A stretch of DNA of 64,000 nucleotides from Variovorax sp. ZS18.2.2 (GTDB lineage: Bacteria; Pseudomonadota; Gammaproteobacteria; Burkholderiales; Burkholderiaceae_C), in the NCBI RefSeq assembly GCF_024701975.1, contig NZ_JANLNM010000005.1, forward strand, positions 427,841 through 491,840. The letters are read 5' to 3'. Below the pieces are notes generated by a model. The model saw only the letters and a list, made by a program, of their open reading frames with translations. It searched no databases and was not told where the DNA came from. Each line of letters begins with the position of its first letter. The first letter of the stretch is position 1. Shown piece after piece: positions 8,685 to 19,794 of this stretch. The position numbers and the translations under genes were made by a program.

Positions 8685-9671
8685 ATGCTCAATATCTTTA
8701 CGCTCGCCAACGGCCGCCTCGTCCAGGAAGAGATCGAGGCGCTGGAAGAGCTCTCCAAGTTCCAGCCGATCTGGGTCGACCTCGAATCGCCCACGCTCGA
8801 AGAAAAGCGCTGGATCAAGCAGTACTACGGCCTCTCGATTCCCGAAGACGCGATGGACGAGGACATCGAGGAGTCCGCCCGCTTCTACGAGGAAGACAAC
8901 GGCGAGCTGCACATCCGCTCCGACTTCTTGATCGACGACGACGAAGACCCGCGCACGGTGCGCGTCGCCTTCATCCTGAACCAGCACAACACCGACCTGC
9001 GCAGCCGCGGCGTGCTGTTCTCGATCCACGACGAGGACGTGCCCGTGTTCCGCCTCCTGCGCATGCGCGCACGACGCGCGCCGGGGCTGATCGAAGATGC
9101 CAAGGAAGTGATGCTCAAGCTCTTCGACGCCGACGCCGAATACTCGGCCGACACGCTGGAGAACATCTACGACGAGCTCGAGGTGGCGGGCAAGAAGGTG
9201 CTCTCGGGCAATGTCACCGACGAGCTGGCCGGCGAGGTGCTCGGCCTCATCGCGCGCCAGGAAGACTTGAACGGCCGCATCCGCCGCAACGTGATGGACA
9301 CGCGCCGCGCGGTCAGCTTCATGATGCGCAGCAAGATGCTCAACGCCGAGCAGTTCGAGGAAGCGCGGCAGATCCTGCGCGACATCGAGTCGCTGGACAA
9401 CCACACGGCCTTCCTCTTCGACAAGATCAACTTCCTGATGGATGCGACCGTCGGTTTCATCAACATCAACCAGAACAAGACCATCAAGATCTTCTCGGTG
9501 GCGAGCGTGGCGCTGCTGCCGCCCACGCTGATCGCGAGCATCTACGGCATGAACTTCAAGTTCATGCCCGAGCTCGACTGGGCCATGGGCTATCCGTATG
9601 CCATCGTGCTGATGGCGGCCAGCGCGCTGGTGCCGATGTGGTACTTCCGCCGGCGCGGCTGGCTCAAGTAG
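8685..9671 (+). CDS. corA: CorA-family magnesium/divalent cation transporter
   Basis: 328-residue CorA channel. A long acidic, helical cytoplasmic domain is followed by two C-terminal transmembrane helices. The YGMN selectivity motif closes the first helix (about residues 287-290) and is followed by the loop FKFMPEL. The start at 8685 gives the usual MLNIFTLANGRL. The gene ends inside the mtnN stop region on the other strand, the two stop codons overlapping by 8 bp. Upstream, divergent from the helicase, is about 215 bp containing the promoter. Confidence 0.95.
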   Translation: MLNIFTLANGRLVQEEIEALEELSKFQPIWVDLESPTLEEKRWIKQYYGLSIPEDAMDEDIEESARFYEEDNGELHIRSDFLIDDDEDPRTVRVAFILNQHNTDLRSRGVLFSIHDEDVPVFRLLRMRARRAPGLIEDAKEVMLKLFDADAEYSADTLENIYDELEVAGKKVLSGNVTDELAGEVLGLIARQEDLNGRIRRNVMDTRRAVSFMMRSKMLNAEQFEEARQILRDIESLDNHTAFLFDKINFLMDATVGFININQNKTIKIFSVASVALLPPTLIASIYGMNFKFMPELDWAMGYPYAIVLMAASALVPMWYFRRRGWLK

Positions 9672-10428
9672 CCGGTTGCCTCGCGAGCCACGCGCTGGCC
9701 AGCGCAAGGCTGTAGCGGCTCGCGACCTCGGCGACGAAGCGCGCGAAGTCGCCATGGGCCTCGTCGTCGGCGCGGTCTGAAATCGTCCGCATCGCCGCGA
9801 AGGGCACGCCGTAGTCGTGGCACACCTGCGCCACGGCGGCGCCTTCCATTTCCACTGCAAGCGCATCCGACAGGTTGCGGCGCAGCGCTTCGCTTTCTGC
9901 TGCGGTCGAGACGAAGCGGTCGCCGCTGATCAGCAAGCCGCGATGCACCTTGGGTGAATGAAGGCCGAACTCATCGACAGCCCCTTGCCCCACCAACGCC
10001 ACCGGATCACGCAGCGCCTCTTCGGCAACAGCCGCCAGCGCATCGCTGATCGCCGCGTCGGCCGTGAAACGCGAAATGCCCATCAAGGGCACTTCGTGTT
10101 TCGGAAAGAGCGGCGAGGCATCCATGTCGTGCTGAAGCAGCTCGGTCGCCACGACCACGTCACCGACCTTCACGCCCGGCGCGAGCCCACCCGCCACACC
10201 GCTGAACACGATGGCCCGCACGCCGAACCGTTCGAGCAGCACCGTGGCCGTCACCGCTGCCGCCACCTTGCCGATGCGCGACAGCACCGCGACCACGGGC
10301 TGGCCCTGCAGATGGCCCACCCAGAAGTCGCGTCCGGCGATGCGCACGCGCTGCTCGTCGGGCATCTGCGCGAGGAGCGCCTTCAGCTCCTCGTGCATCG
10401 CCGCGACGATGGCGATGGGCGCAGCCAC
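9664..10428 (-). CDS. mtnN: 5'-methylthioadenosine/S-adenosylhomocysteine nucleosidase
   Basis: 254-residue MTA/SAH nucleosidase, which cleaves adenine from methylthioadenosine and S-adenosylhomocysteine to recycle sulfur and relieve methyltransferase inhibition. The N-terminal AAMHEELK carries the catalytic Glu, VFSGVAGGL binds the base, and VEMEGAAVAQV plus TISDRADD carry the ribose-binding Glu and catalytic Asp. It begins 3 bp after the dppA-like gene and so is the last gene of the peptide-transport operon. Its 3' end overlaps the end of convergent corA. Confidence 0.93.
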   Translation of the reverse strand: MAAPIAIVAAMHEELKALLAQMPDEQRVRIAGRDFWVGHLQGQPVVAVLSRIGKVAAAVTATVLLERFGVRAIVFSGVAGGLAPGVKVGDVVVATELLQHDMDASPLFPKHEVPLMGISRFTADAAISDALAAVAEEALRDPVALVGQGAVDEFGLHSPKVHRGLLISGDRFVSTAAESEALRRNLSDALAVEMEGAAVAQVCHDYGVPFAAMRTISDRADDEAHGDFARFVAEVASRYSLALASAWLARQPAT

Positions 10429-10431
10429 CGC

Positions 10432-12063
10432 TTACTTGATGTCCACGCCGTAGAAGGTGTGGCGACCGAACGGGCTCAGCTTGAAATCGATGACTTCCTT
10501 GCGCACCGGCTTGAGCTGCACCGCGTGCGCGATGGTGAACCACGGCGCCTGCTCCTTGAAGATGACTTGCGCCTTCTTGTAGAGCGCATCGCGGTCGGCC
10601 TGCTTCACCGTGCTCTTGGCCTTCACCACGATGTCTTCGTACGGCTGGTAGCAGAACTTCGAGATGTTGCTGCCGCTGGCCGACTTGGCCGAAGCGCAGC
10701 CCAGCAGCGTGTACATGAAGTTGTCCGGATCGCCGTTGTCGCCAGTCCAGCCCAGCATGCCCATCTGGTGCTCGCCGGCCTGCAGGCGCTTGCGGTACTC
10801 GCCCCATTCGAAGCTCTTGATCTCGGCCTTGACGTTGATCTTGGCGAGGTCTGCCTGCATCAGTTCGGCGATGCGCTTGGCATTCGGGTTGTAGGGGCGC
10901 TGCACCGGCATGGCCCAGAGATCGGTCGAGAAACCATCGGGGAAGCCGGCCTGCGCCAGCAGCTTCTTCGCGGCTTCGGGATCGTACGGATCGTCCTTGA
11001 CCGCATCGTTGTAGGACCACATGGTCGGCGGGATCGGGTTCTTCGCCGCAACGCCGGTCGTGAGGTACACGCCGTCGATGATCGCCTTCTTGTTGATCGC
11101 CATGTTGATGGCCTTGCGCACGCGCACATCGTCGAAGGGCTTCTTCGTCGTGTTGTACGAGAGGTAGCCGACGTTCAGGCCCGGCTGCTCCAGCACCTGC
11201 ACATTCGGGTCCTTGCGGATCGCGTCGAGGTCGGCCGGGTTCGGGTACGGCATCACGTGGCACTCGCCCTTCTGCAGCTTGGCCCAACGCACCGAGGCAT
11301 CGGGCGTGATCGCGAACACGAGGTCGTCGATCTTCGCCTTGCCGCCCCAGTACTGCGGGAAGGCCTTGAAGCGGATGATCGCGTCCTTCTGGTACTGCAC
11401 GAGATAGAAGGGGCCGGTACCGATCGGGTCCTGGTCCACCTTCTCGGGCGTGCCGGCCTTGAGCATCGCGATCGCGTATTCCTTGGACTGGATGCCCGCG
11501 TACTGCATCGCCAGGTTCGCGAGGAACGGCGCCTCGGCCTGGTTGAGCGTGATCTTCACCGTGTAGTCGTCGATGCGGTCCACCGTCTTCAGCAGCTTGG
11601 GCATGCCCATGTCGTTGAAGTACGAGTGGTTCTGGCTCGTGACCTTGAAGAACGGATCGCTCTCCTTCCACTGGCGCTCGAGCATGAAGATGAAGTCGTC
11701 GGCGTTGAAGTCGCGCGTGGGCTTGAAGCTCTTGCTCGTGGTGTGCCACTTCACGCCCTTGCGGAGGTGAAAGGTGTAGACCGTGCCGTCGGCCGAGATG
11801 TCCCATTTTTCAGCGAGGCCCGGCGTGACCTTGGTGCCGCCGCGTTCGAACTCGACGATGGTGTTGTAGACCTGCGTGGTCACGTCGAACGACGTGCCGG
11901 TGGTGTTCATGCCCGGATAGAAATTCTCCGGACTTCCTTCGGAGCAATACACCAGCGTCTTGGCTGACACGGCGCCCGAGGCCAGGGTAAGGGCCGCAAG
12001 CGCTGTCGGTGCCAGGAGCGCCAGCATTCGTGAGCGGCGCGAAACGGAGGGTTGGGTCTTCAT
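10432..12063 (-). CDS. dppA: Peptide ABC transporter, periplasmic substrate-binding protein (DppA-like)
   Basis: 543-residue SBP family 5 protein. It has a Tat/Sec-like signal (basic SRRSRML, hydrophobic stretch, cleavage after AVSA), then KTLVYCSEGSPENFYPGMNT, typical of DppA. The C-terminal half contains the dipeptide-binding class features (MPVQRPYNPNAKRIAELMQ and MLGWTGDNGDPDNFMYTLL). The start at 12063 has a good AGGAGT site. The gene is unusually placed last in the set, after both ATPases. Substrate is probably di- or oligopeptides; haem or 5-aminolevulinate transport is possible for DppA proteins. Confidence 0.92.
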   Translation of the reverse strand: MKTQPSVSRRSRMLALLAPTALAALTLASGAVSAKTLVYCSEGSPENFYPGMNTTGTSFDVTTQVYNTIVEFERGGTKVTPGLAEKWDISADGTVYTFHLRKGVKWHTTSKSFKPTRDFNADDFIFMLERQWKESDPFFKVTSQNHSYFNDMGMPKLLKTVDRIDDYTVKITLNQAEAPFLANLAMQYAGIQSKEYAIAMLKAGTPEKVDQDPIGTGPFYLVQYQKDAIIRFKAFPQYWGGKAKIDDLVFAITPDASVRWAKLQKGECHVMPYPNPADLDAIRKDPNVQVLEQPGLNVGYLSYNTTKKPFDDVRVRKAINMAINKKAIIDGVYLTTGVAAKNPIPPTMWSYNDAVKDDPYDPEAAKKLLAQAGFPDGFSTDLWAMPVQRPYNPNAKRIAELMQADLAKINVKAEIKSFEWGEYRKRLQAGEHQMGMLGWTGDNGDPDNFMYTLLGCASAKSASGSNISKFCYQPYEDIVVKAKSTVKQADRDALYKKAQVIFKEQAPWFTIAHAVQLKPVRKEVIDFKLSPFGRHTFYGVDIK

Positions 12064-12101
12064 AGGGACTCCTTCAGACACGGTTGAAAAAACGAACTTG
12101 C

Positions 12102-14170
<2,069 letters not shown>

Positions 14171-14192
14171 CGTTTCTCTCCTTTGCGTTGAA

Positions 14193-15104
14193 TCAGCGCT
14201 TGAGCTTCGGGTCCAGCGCATCGCGCAGACCATCGCCCAGCAGGTTGAAAGCCAGCACGGCCGCGAGGATCGCGAGACCCGGGAAGGTCACGACCCACCA
14301 CGCGCGCAGCACGAACTCGCGCGCATCGGCCAGCATCGTCCCCCACTCGGGCGATGGCGGCTGCGCGCCGAGACCGAGGAAGCCGAGCGCCGCCGCATCG
14401 AGGATCGCGGTGGAGATGCCGAGCGAAGCCTGCACGATCAGCGGTGCCGCGCAGTTGGGCAGCACCTCGCGGAACATCAGGCGCAGGGTTCCGGCGCCGC
14501 TCACTCGGGCCGCGGTGACGTAGTCGCGCGACACCTCGGCGATGACGGCCGCGCGCGTGATGCGCACGTAGTGCGGCAGCACCACGATGGCCACCGCGAG
14601 CATGGCGTTGACGAGCCCCGGCCCGAGAATCGCGACGATCACGATGGCGAGCAGCAGGCTAGGCAGCGTGAGCACGATGTCCATGAGCCGCATGATCGCG
14701 ATCTCGAGCACGCCGCGGAAAAATCCCGCGATGAGCCCGAGCACCACGCCCGCCACCACCGACAGCGCCACCACCGCCACGCCGATCGACAGCGAAAGCC
14801 GCGCGCCGTACATGAGTCGCGAAAGAATGTCGCGCCCGATGGCGTCAGTGCCCAGCAGGTAGCTCCACGTTCCGCCCTGCTGCCATGCAGGCGGCTGCAG
14901 GAAGACGGCGCTGTTGGTTTCGTTGGGCGCGTGCGGTGCGATCCACGGTGCGAACAGCGCCACGAGCAGCAGCACGACGATGGTCACGAGCCCGATGACC
15001 GCGCCGCGGTTCGCCGAGAAGGCGGTCCAGAACTCGCGCCAGGGGCCGGGCGGCGCGGCGCCCGCGCCGGTCGTCGGAATGATGGGGGTCGAAGTCGTGT
15101 TCAT
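14193..15104 (-). CDS. dppC: Peptide ABC transporter permease (DppC-like)
   Basis: 303-residue inner-membrane permease with an N-terminal cytoplasmic tail, one early transmembrane helix (about residues 32-50) and five more in the core. The DppC/OppC signature GTDAIGRDILSRLMYGARLS is present, as is the ATPase-coupling EAA-type loop near GAGTLRLMFREVLPN. The ATG overlaps the dppB stop by one base (TGATG), indicating coupled translation. Confidence 0.95.
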   Translation of the reverse strand: MNTTSTPIIPTTGAGAAPPGPWREFWTAFSANRGAVIGLVTIVVLLLVALFAPWIAPHAPNETNSAVFLQPPAWQQGGTWSYLLGTDAIGRDILSRLMYGARLSLSIGVAVVALSVVAGVVLGLIAGFFRGVLEIAIMRLMDIVLTLPSLLLAIVIVAILGPGLVNAMLAVAIVVLPHYVRITRAAVIAEVSRDYVTAARVSGAGTLRLMFREVLPNCAAPLIVQASLGISTAILDAAALGFLGLGAQPPSPEWGTMLADAREFVLRAWWVVTFPGLAILAAVLAFNLLGDGLRDALDPKLKR

Positions 15105-16108
15105 CAGCGTCGGATACGGGGATTGATGACACCGTAGGCAACGTCGACCAGAAGATTCACCAGCATCACGATGCCGCCCAGCAGCAGCATGCCGCCCTGC
15201 AGCACCGGATAGTCGCGCCGGCCGATGGCCTCGATGAGCCACTTGCCGACACCGGGCCAGGAAAAGATCGTCTCGGTGAGGATCGCGCCGGTGAAGAGCA
15301 CACCCACCTGCAGCCCGATGACCGTGACGACCGGAATCAGCGCATTGCGCAGCGCATGCAGCCCCACCACGCGAAAGCGCGAGAGGCCCTTGGCGCGCGC
15401 GGTGCGGATGTAGTCCTCGCCGAGCACTTCGAGCATGGCCGAGCGCGTCATGCGCGCGATCACCGCGAGCGGCACGGTGCCCAGCACGATGGCCGGAAGA
15501 ATCAGGTGGTGCAGCGCCGACCAGAAAGCGTCGGTGTCACCGGCGCGCAGCGAGTCGATCAAGAGGAAGCCGGTCTCGGGCTCGATGAAATACTGCACCG
15601 CGATGCGCCCGGAAACGGGCGTCCACCCGAGCTGCACCGAAAAGAACAGGATCAGCAGCAGCCCCCACCAGAAGATCGGCATCGAGTAGCCGGTGAGCGA
15701 GGTGGCCATCACGCCATGGTCGAAGATGGAATTGCGCCGCACCGCCGCGAGGATGCCGGCGGGCAGCCCCAGCAGCAGCGCAAAAAGGATCGCGCACACG
15801 CCGAGCTCCACGGTGGCCGGGAAGAGCGCGAGGAACTCGCTCATCACCTTGTCCTGCGTGATGATCGACTTGCCCAGGTCGCCATGCAGCACGCGGCCGA
15901 TGTAGATGCCGTACTGCACGAGGATCGGCTTATCGAAGCCGTAGGCGGTGCGCAGTTCGGCATGGCGCGCGGGATCGATCCCGCGCTCACCGGCCATGGT
16001 TTCAATGGGGTCGCCCGGCACGAGCCGGATGAGGAAGAAGGCCAGCAGCGTCATGCCGATGAAGGTCGGCACCAGCAGGCTCACGCGGGTCAATATGAAT
16101 CTGAACAT
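15104..16108 (-). CDS. dppB: Peptide ABC transporter permease (DppB-like)
   Basis: 334-residue permease that pairs with DppC. It starts MFRFILTRVSLLVPTFIGMT and has the DppB motif FFLIRLVPGDPIETMAGERG, with the EAA loop at ARAKGLSRFRVVGLHALRNA. Six transmembrane segments can be traced. It is the first gene of the dpp run, 51 bp after an acyl-CoA ligase gene in the same orientation, so it may share that gene's transcript or have a promoter within its 3' end. Confidence 0.95.
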   Translation of the reverse strand: MFRFILTRVSLLVPTFIGMTLLAFFLIRLVPGDPIETMAGERGIDPARHAELRTAYGFDKPILVQYGIYIGRVLHGDLGKSIITQDKVMSEFLALFPATVELGVCAILFALLLGLPAGILAAVRRNSIFDHGVMATSLTGYSMPIFWWGLLLILFFSVQLGWTPVSGRIAVQYFIEPETGFLLIDSLRAGDTDAFWSALHHLILPAIVLGTVPLAVIARMTRSAMLEVLGEDYIRTARAKGLSRFRVVGLHALRNALIPVVTVIGLQVGVLFTGAILTETIFSWPGVGKWLIEAIGRRDYPVLQGGMLLLGGIVMLVNLLVDVAYGVINPRIRR

Positions 16109-16159
16109 CGACCCGCGAATATGCAAGATCGATGCCGTGGCCCTACCCGGGCCGAACCC

Positions 16160-17839
16160 TTACTTCTTGGCGTCGCGCAGTTCGCGGCGGAGGATTTTTC
16201 CGACCGGCGTCTTCGGCAGGTCCGTACGAAACTCTACGATTCGCGGCTGCTTGTAACCCGTAAGGTTTGCTCTGCAGTATTCGCGCACCTGCGCTTCGGT
16301 GAGCGACTCGTCTTTCTTCACGATCACGAGCTTCACGGCCTCGCCGGTCTTGTCGTCGACCACGCCGACCGCCGCGCATTCGAGCACGCCCGGAATCTGT
16401 GCAACGACGTCTTCGATCTCGTTCGGGTACACGTTGAAGCCCGACACCAGGATCATGTCCTTCTTGCGGTCGACCACCTTGAAGTAGCCGCGTTCGTCGA
16501 CCACGCCGATGTCGCCGCTCTTGAAGTAGCCGTCGGGCGTCATGACCTTGGCGGTTTCGTCGGGGCGCTGCCAGTAGCCCGCCATCACCTGCGGGCCCTT
16601 GATGGCGATTTCGCCGGGCTGGCCCATCGGCACTTCATGGCCGTCGTCGTCGAGCAGCTTGAGCCAGGTGCCCGGCAGCGGCAGGCCGATGGTGCCGGTG
16701 TAGGCCTTGCTGTTCGTTGGGTTGCAGGTGGTCGAGGGCGAGGTCTCGGAGAGGCCGTAGCCCTCGCAGATCGGGCAGCCGGTTTTCTCGAGCCAGAGCT
16801 TCGCGACCGCGGCCTGCACCGCCATGCCGCCGCCCACCGAGACCTTGAGGTTCTTCCAGTTGACGGTGTTGAAGTCGGGGTGGTTCGCCAGGCCGTTGAA
16901 CAGCGTGTTGACCGCGGGGAAGCTGTGGATCGTGTGCTTGGAGAGTTCCTTCAGCACGCCCGCGAGATCGCGCGGATTCGGGATCAGGATCAGTTTTCCG
17001 CCCGTGCGCATGTTCAGCATCATGCCGACCGTGAACGCGAAGATGTGATAGAGCGGCAGCGCACACACGCTGGTGGGCTGCTCGCCGGCCGGCACCTGCG
17101 CCATGACGGGTTCGTTCCAGGCTTCGGACTGCAGCACGTTGGCGATCACGTTGCGATGCAGCAGCACCGCACCTTTCGAGACGCCGGTGGTGCCGCCGGT
17201 GTACTGCAGCACGGCCACGTCGTCGGGGCCGATGGTCGGGGCCTGCAGCGTGCGGCCCGCGCCCTTTTCGAGCGCGTCGTTGAAACGCACGGCGCCCGGC
17301 AGGCTGAAAGCCGGCACCATCTTCTTGACGTTGCGCACCACGTAGTTGACCAGCGCGCCCTTGAGGAAACCGAGGCGGTCGCCCATCGAGGTGAGCACGA
17401 TGTGCTTGATCGGCGTGGCCGCGATGCATTGCTGCAGCGTGGTGCCGAAGTTCTCCATGATCACGATCGCCTTGGCGCCCGAGTCCTTGAGCTGATGCTC
17501 CAGTTCGCGCGGCGTGTAGAGCGGATTCACGTTCACCAGGATCAGCCCCGCGCGCAGGATGGCCGCCACCGCGATCGGGTACTGCGGGCAGTTGGGCATC
17601 ATCGCGGCCACGCGGTCGCCCTTGACGAGGCCCAGGCCCTGCAGGTACGCGGCGAAGGCCTTGCTCTGCTTGTCGGTCTCGGCGTAGCTCACGTCCTTGC
17701 CCATGAAGCTGTAGGCGGTGCGGTCGGCGTACTTGGTGAAGCTCTCTTCCATGAGCCCGACCAGCGATGAATAGTGCGAAGCGTCGATGTCGGCGGGCAC
17801 GCCTTGCGGGTAGCTGCTGAGCCAGGGGCGGTCGGTCAT
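16160..17839 (-). CDS. fadD: Long-chain fatty acid-CoA ligase
   Basis: 559-residue AMP-forming acyl-CoA synthetase that activates fatty acids for beta-oxidation. The ATP-binding loop is YTGGTTGVSKGA, and the adenylation motif CEGYGLSETSP follows. The later YFKSGDIGVVDERGYF and the catalytic-lysine region GKILRRELRD at the C-terminus are intact. The length equals E. coli FadD. A ribosome-binding site GGAGG lies just before the ATG. The gene follows the pnt operon terminator, so it should have its own promoter in that short gap. Confidence 0.93.
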   Translation of the reverse strand: MTDRPWLSSYPQGVPADIDASHYSSLVGLMEESFTKYADRTAYSFMGKDVSYAETDKQSKAFAAYLQGLGLVKGDRVAAMMPNCPQYPIAVAAILRAGLILVNVNPLYTPRELEHQLKDSGAKAIVIMENFGTTLQQCIAATPIKHIVLTSMGDRLGFLKGALVNYVVRNVKKMVPAFSLPGAVRFNDALEKGAGRTLQAPTIGPDDVAVLQYTGGTTGVSKGAVLLHRNVIANVLQSEAWNEPVMAQVPAGEQPTSVCALPLYHIFAFTVGMMLNMRTGGKLILIPNPRDLAGVLKELSKHTIHSFPAVNTLFNGLANHPDFNTVNWKNLKVSVGGGMAVQAAVAKLWLEKTGCPICEGYGLSETSPSTTCNPTNSKAYTGTIGLPLPGTWLKLLDDDGHEVPMGQPGEIAIKGPQVMAGYWQRPDETAKVMTPDGYFKSGDIGVVDERGYFKVVDRKKDMILVSGFNVYPNEIEDVVAQIPGVLECAAVGVVDDKTGEAVKLVIVKKDESLTEAQVREYCRANLTGYKQPRIVEFRTDLPKTPVGKILRRELRDAKK

Positions 17840-17865
17840 GGATGTGTCTCCTCCAGGTCTGATAA

Positions 17866-17897
17866 CGGAAAACGAAAACGGCGCACGAGATGGCGCC
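17866..17897 (-). terminator. Terminator after pntB
   Basis: On the minus strand the stem GGCGC-N8-GCGCC is followed by GTTTTCGTTTTCC, about 45 bp after the pntB stop. A second, longer G/C stem (GGCCCGC-GTTGCA-GCGGGCC, 17908-17927) precedes it. Together they should end the pnt transcript before the acyl-CoA ligase gene. Confidence 0.7.
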
Positions 17898-17939
17898 GCG
17901 AAGATCTGGCCCGCGTTGCAGCGGGCCCGGACCGTCGGC

Positions 17940-19439
17940 CTATTCGATGGCCTTGCCCATATCTTCCACTACTTTCTTCGCATCCCCAAAAACCATCATG
18001 GTCTTGTCCATGTAGAAGAGTTCGTTGTCCAGGCCGGCATAGCCCGCCGCCATGGAGCGCTTGTTCACGATCACCGTCTTGGCCTTGTAGGCTTCCAGGA
18101 TCGGCATGCCGTAGATCGGGCTGCCCTTGGTGTGCGCGGCCGGGTTCACCACGTCGTTGGCGCCCAGGATGATCGCGACGTCGGCCTGGCCGAACTCGCC
18201 GTTGATGTCTTCCATCTCGAACACCTGGTCGTAGGGCACCTCGGCCTCGGCCAGCAGCACGTTCATGTGGCCGGGCATGCGGCCCGCCACCGGGTGGATC
18301 GCGTACTTGACGGTGATGCCCTTCTCGGTGAGCTTGACCGCGAGTTCCTTCACCGCATGCTGCGCGCGTGCGACGGCCAGGCCGTAGCCCGGCACGATCA
18401 CCACGGTCTCGGCATTGCCGAGCACGAAGGCCGCATCGTCGGCGCTGCCGGTCTTCACCGGGCGCTGCTCCTTGGCCGCGCCGCCGGTCGTGGCGGCCTC
18501 GCCGCCGAAGCCGCCCAGGATCACGTTGAAGAACGAGCGGTTCATCGCCTTGCACATGATGTAGCTCAGGATCGCGCCCGACGAGCCCACCAGCGAACCG
18601 GCCACGATCAGCATCGCGTTGTTCAGGCTGAAGCCGATGCCCGCGGCCGCCCAGCCCGAGTAGCTGTTGAGCATCGACACCACCACCGGCATGTCGGCAC
18701 CGCCGATCGGGATGATGATGAGCACGCCCATCACGAAGGCCAGCGCCAGCATCGCGAAGAAGGCCGGCCAGCTTTCGGTGAAGACGAACACCAGGCCCAG
18801 CGCGACGGTCAGGAGGCCCAGCACCAGGTTGAGCATGTGCTGGCCCGAGAACTGCACCGGCGCGCCCTGGAACAGGCGGAACTTGTACTTGCCCGAGAGC
18901 TTGCCGAAGGCGATGACCGAGCCGCTGAAGGTGATGGCGCCGATGGCCGCACCCAGGAACAGTTCGAGCCGGTTGCCCGCGGGAATGGCGTAGCGCACGA
19001 AGCCGTCGAGGATGATGGCGCCGTCCGGCGTCTGCGCGCCGATGAGCGCGGCCACGGGCGCGGCGGTGATGCCGAAAGCCCAGGGCTCGGCCACGGCGGC
19101 CACGCCGATGAAGACCGCGGCCAGGCCGATCATGCTGTGCATGAAGGCGACCAGCTCGGGCATCTTGGTCATCTCGACCTTGTTGGCCATGAAGGCGCCC
19201 AGGCCGCCACCGACCACCACGGCCGCGAGCACGTAGCCGATGCCGGTACCGAAGTCGACGTTGAGCGAGCGCGCCTGTCCGTGGATCAGCGCGATGGTCG
19301 TGAGCACGGCGATCGCCATGCCGGTCATGCCGAAGATGTTGCCGCGGATCGAGGTGGTGGGATGCGAGAGGCCCTTCAGGGCCTGGATGAAGCAGACGCT
19401 GGCAACCAGGTACAGCAGCGTGACGAGGTTCATGCTCAC
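17940..19439 (-). CDS. pntB: NAD(P) transhydrogenase subunit beta
   Basis: 499-residue PntB, the membrane and NADP(H)-binding subunit of the proton-translocating transhydrogenase, which makes NADPH from NADH using the proton gradient. Several transmembrane helices precede the soluble domain III, which contains VIVPGYGLAVARAQHAV and HPVAGRMPGHMNVLLAEA, plus ILGANDVVNPAA near the NADP site. I prefer the GTG at 19439, which overlaps the pntAb stop (GTGA) and has GGGAG 7 bases upstream; the ATG six bases later is the alternative. Confidence 0.96.
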   Translation of the reverse strand: MSMNLVTLLYLVASVCFIQALKGLSHPTTSIRGNIFGMTGMAIAVLTTIALIHGQARSLNVDFGTGIGYVLAAVVVGGGLGAFMANKVEMTKMPELVAFMHSMIGLAAVFIGVAAVAEPWAFGITAAPVAALIGAQTPDGAIILDGFVRYAIPAGNRLELFLGAAIGAITFSGSVIAFGKLSGKYKFRLFQGAPVQFSGQHMLNLVLGLLTVALGLVFVFTESWPAFFAMLALAFVMGVLIIIPIGGADMPVVVSMLNSYSGWAAAGIGFSLNNAMLIVAGSLVGSSGAILSYIMCKAMNRSFFNVILGGFGGEAATTGGAAKEQRPVKTGSADDAAFVLGNAETVVIVPGYGLAVARAQHAVKELAVKLTEKGITVKYAIHPVAGRMPGHMNVLLAEAEVPYDQVFEMEDINGEFGQADVAIILGANDVVNPAAHTKGSPIYGMPILEAYKAKTVIVNKRSMAAGYAGLDNELFYMDKTMMVFGDAKKVVEDMGKAIE

Positions 19440-19768
19440 TTGGAAGCTCCCTCTTCAGCCTTGGGAGCGGCTGTCTTCTTCTCTTTCTTCTTGAACATCT
19501 CCAGCATCCGCCGCGTGACGAGGAAGCCGCCGAAGACGTTCACCGCGGCCAGGGCCACCGCGAGCACGCCCATGGTCTTGCCCAGCGGCGTGGTGGTGAG
19601 CGCGGCGGCCAGCATGGCGCCCACGATCACGATCGCCGAGATCGCATTGGTCACCGCCATCAGCGGCGTGTGCAGCGCGGGGGTGACGGTCCAGACCACG
19701 TGGTAGCCGACATAGATGGCCAGCACGAAGATGATCAGGTTGATGACTGTGTGGGAAACGGGATCCAT
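19436..19768 (-). CDS. pntAb: NAD(P) transhydrogenase subunit alpha, membrane part
   Basis: 110-residue membrane subunit with about three transmembrane helices. It includes the conserved GYHVVWTVTPALHTPLMAVT segment and then GGFLVTRRMLEMF. In this organism the alpha subunit is split into PntAa and PntAb, as in many beta- and alpha-proteobacteria, whereas E. coli has them fused. A Lys/Ala-rich cytoplasmic tail ends the protein. Its stop overlaps the pntB start. Confidence 0.95.
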   Translation of the reverse strand: MDPVSHTVINLIIFVLAIYVGYHVVWTVTPALHTPLMAVTNAISAIVIVGAMLAAALTTTPLGKTMGVLAVALAAVNVFGGFLVTRRMLEMFKKKEKKTAAPKAEEGASK

Positions 19769-19794
19769 GGCGCTTGTTCTCCTCGCTTGTTCGC

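Noticed and set aside
15356..17770. Long plus-strand open frame across the acyl-CoA ligase
   Set aside because: His/Arg/Asp-rich antisense sequence with no recognisable domain, opposite a fully conserved FadD.
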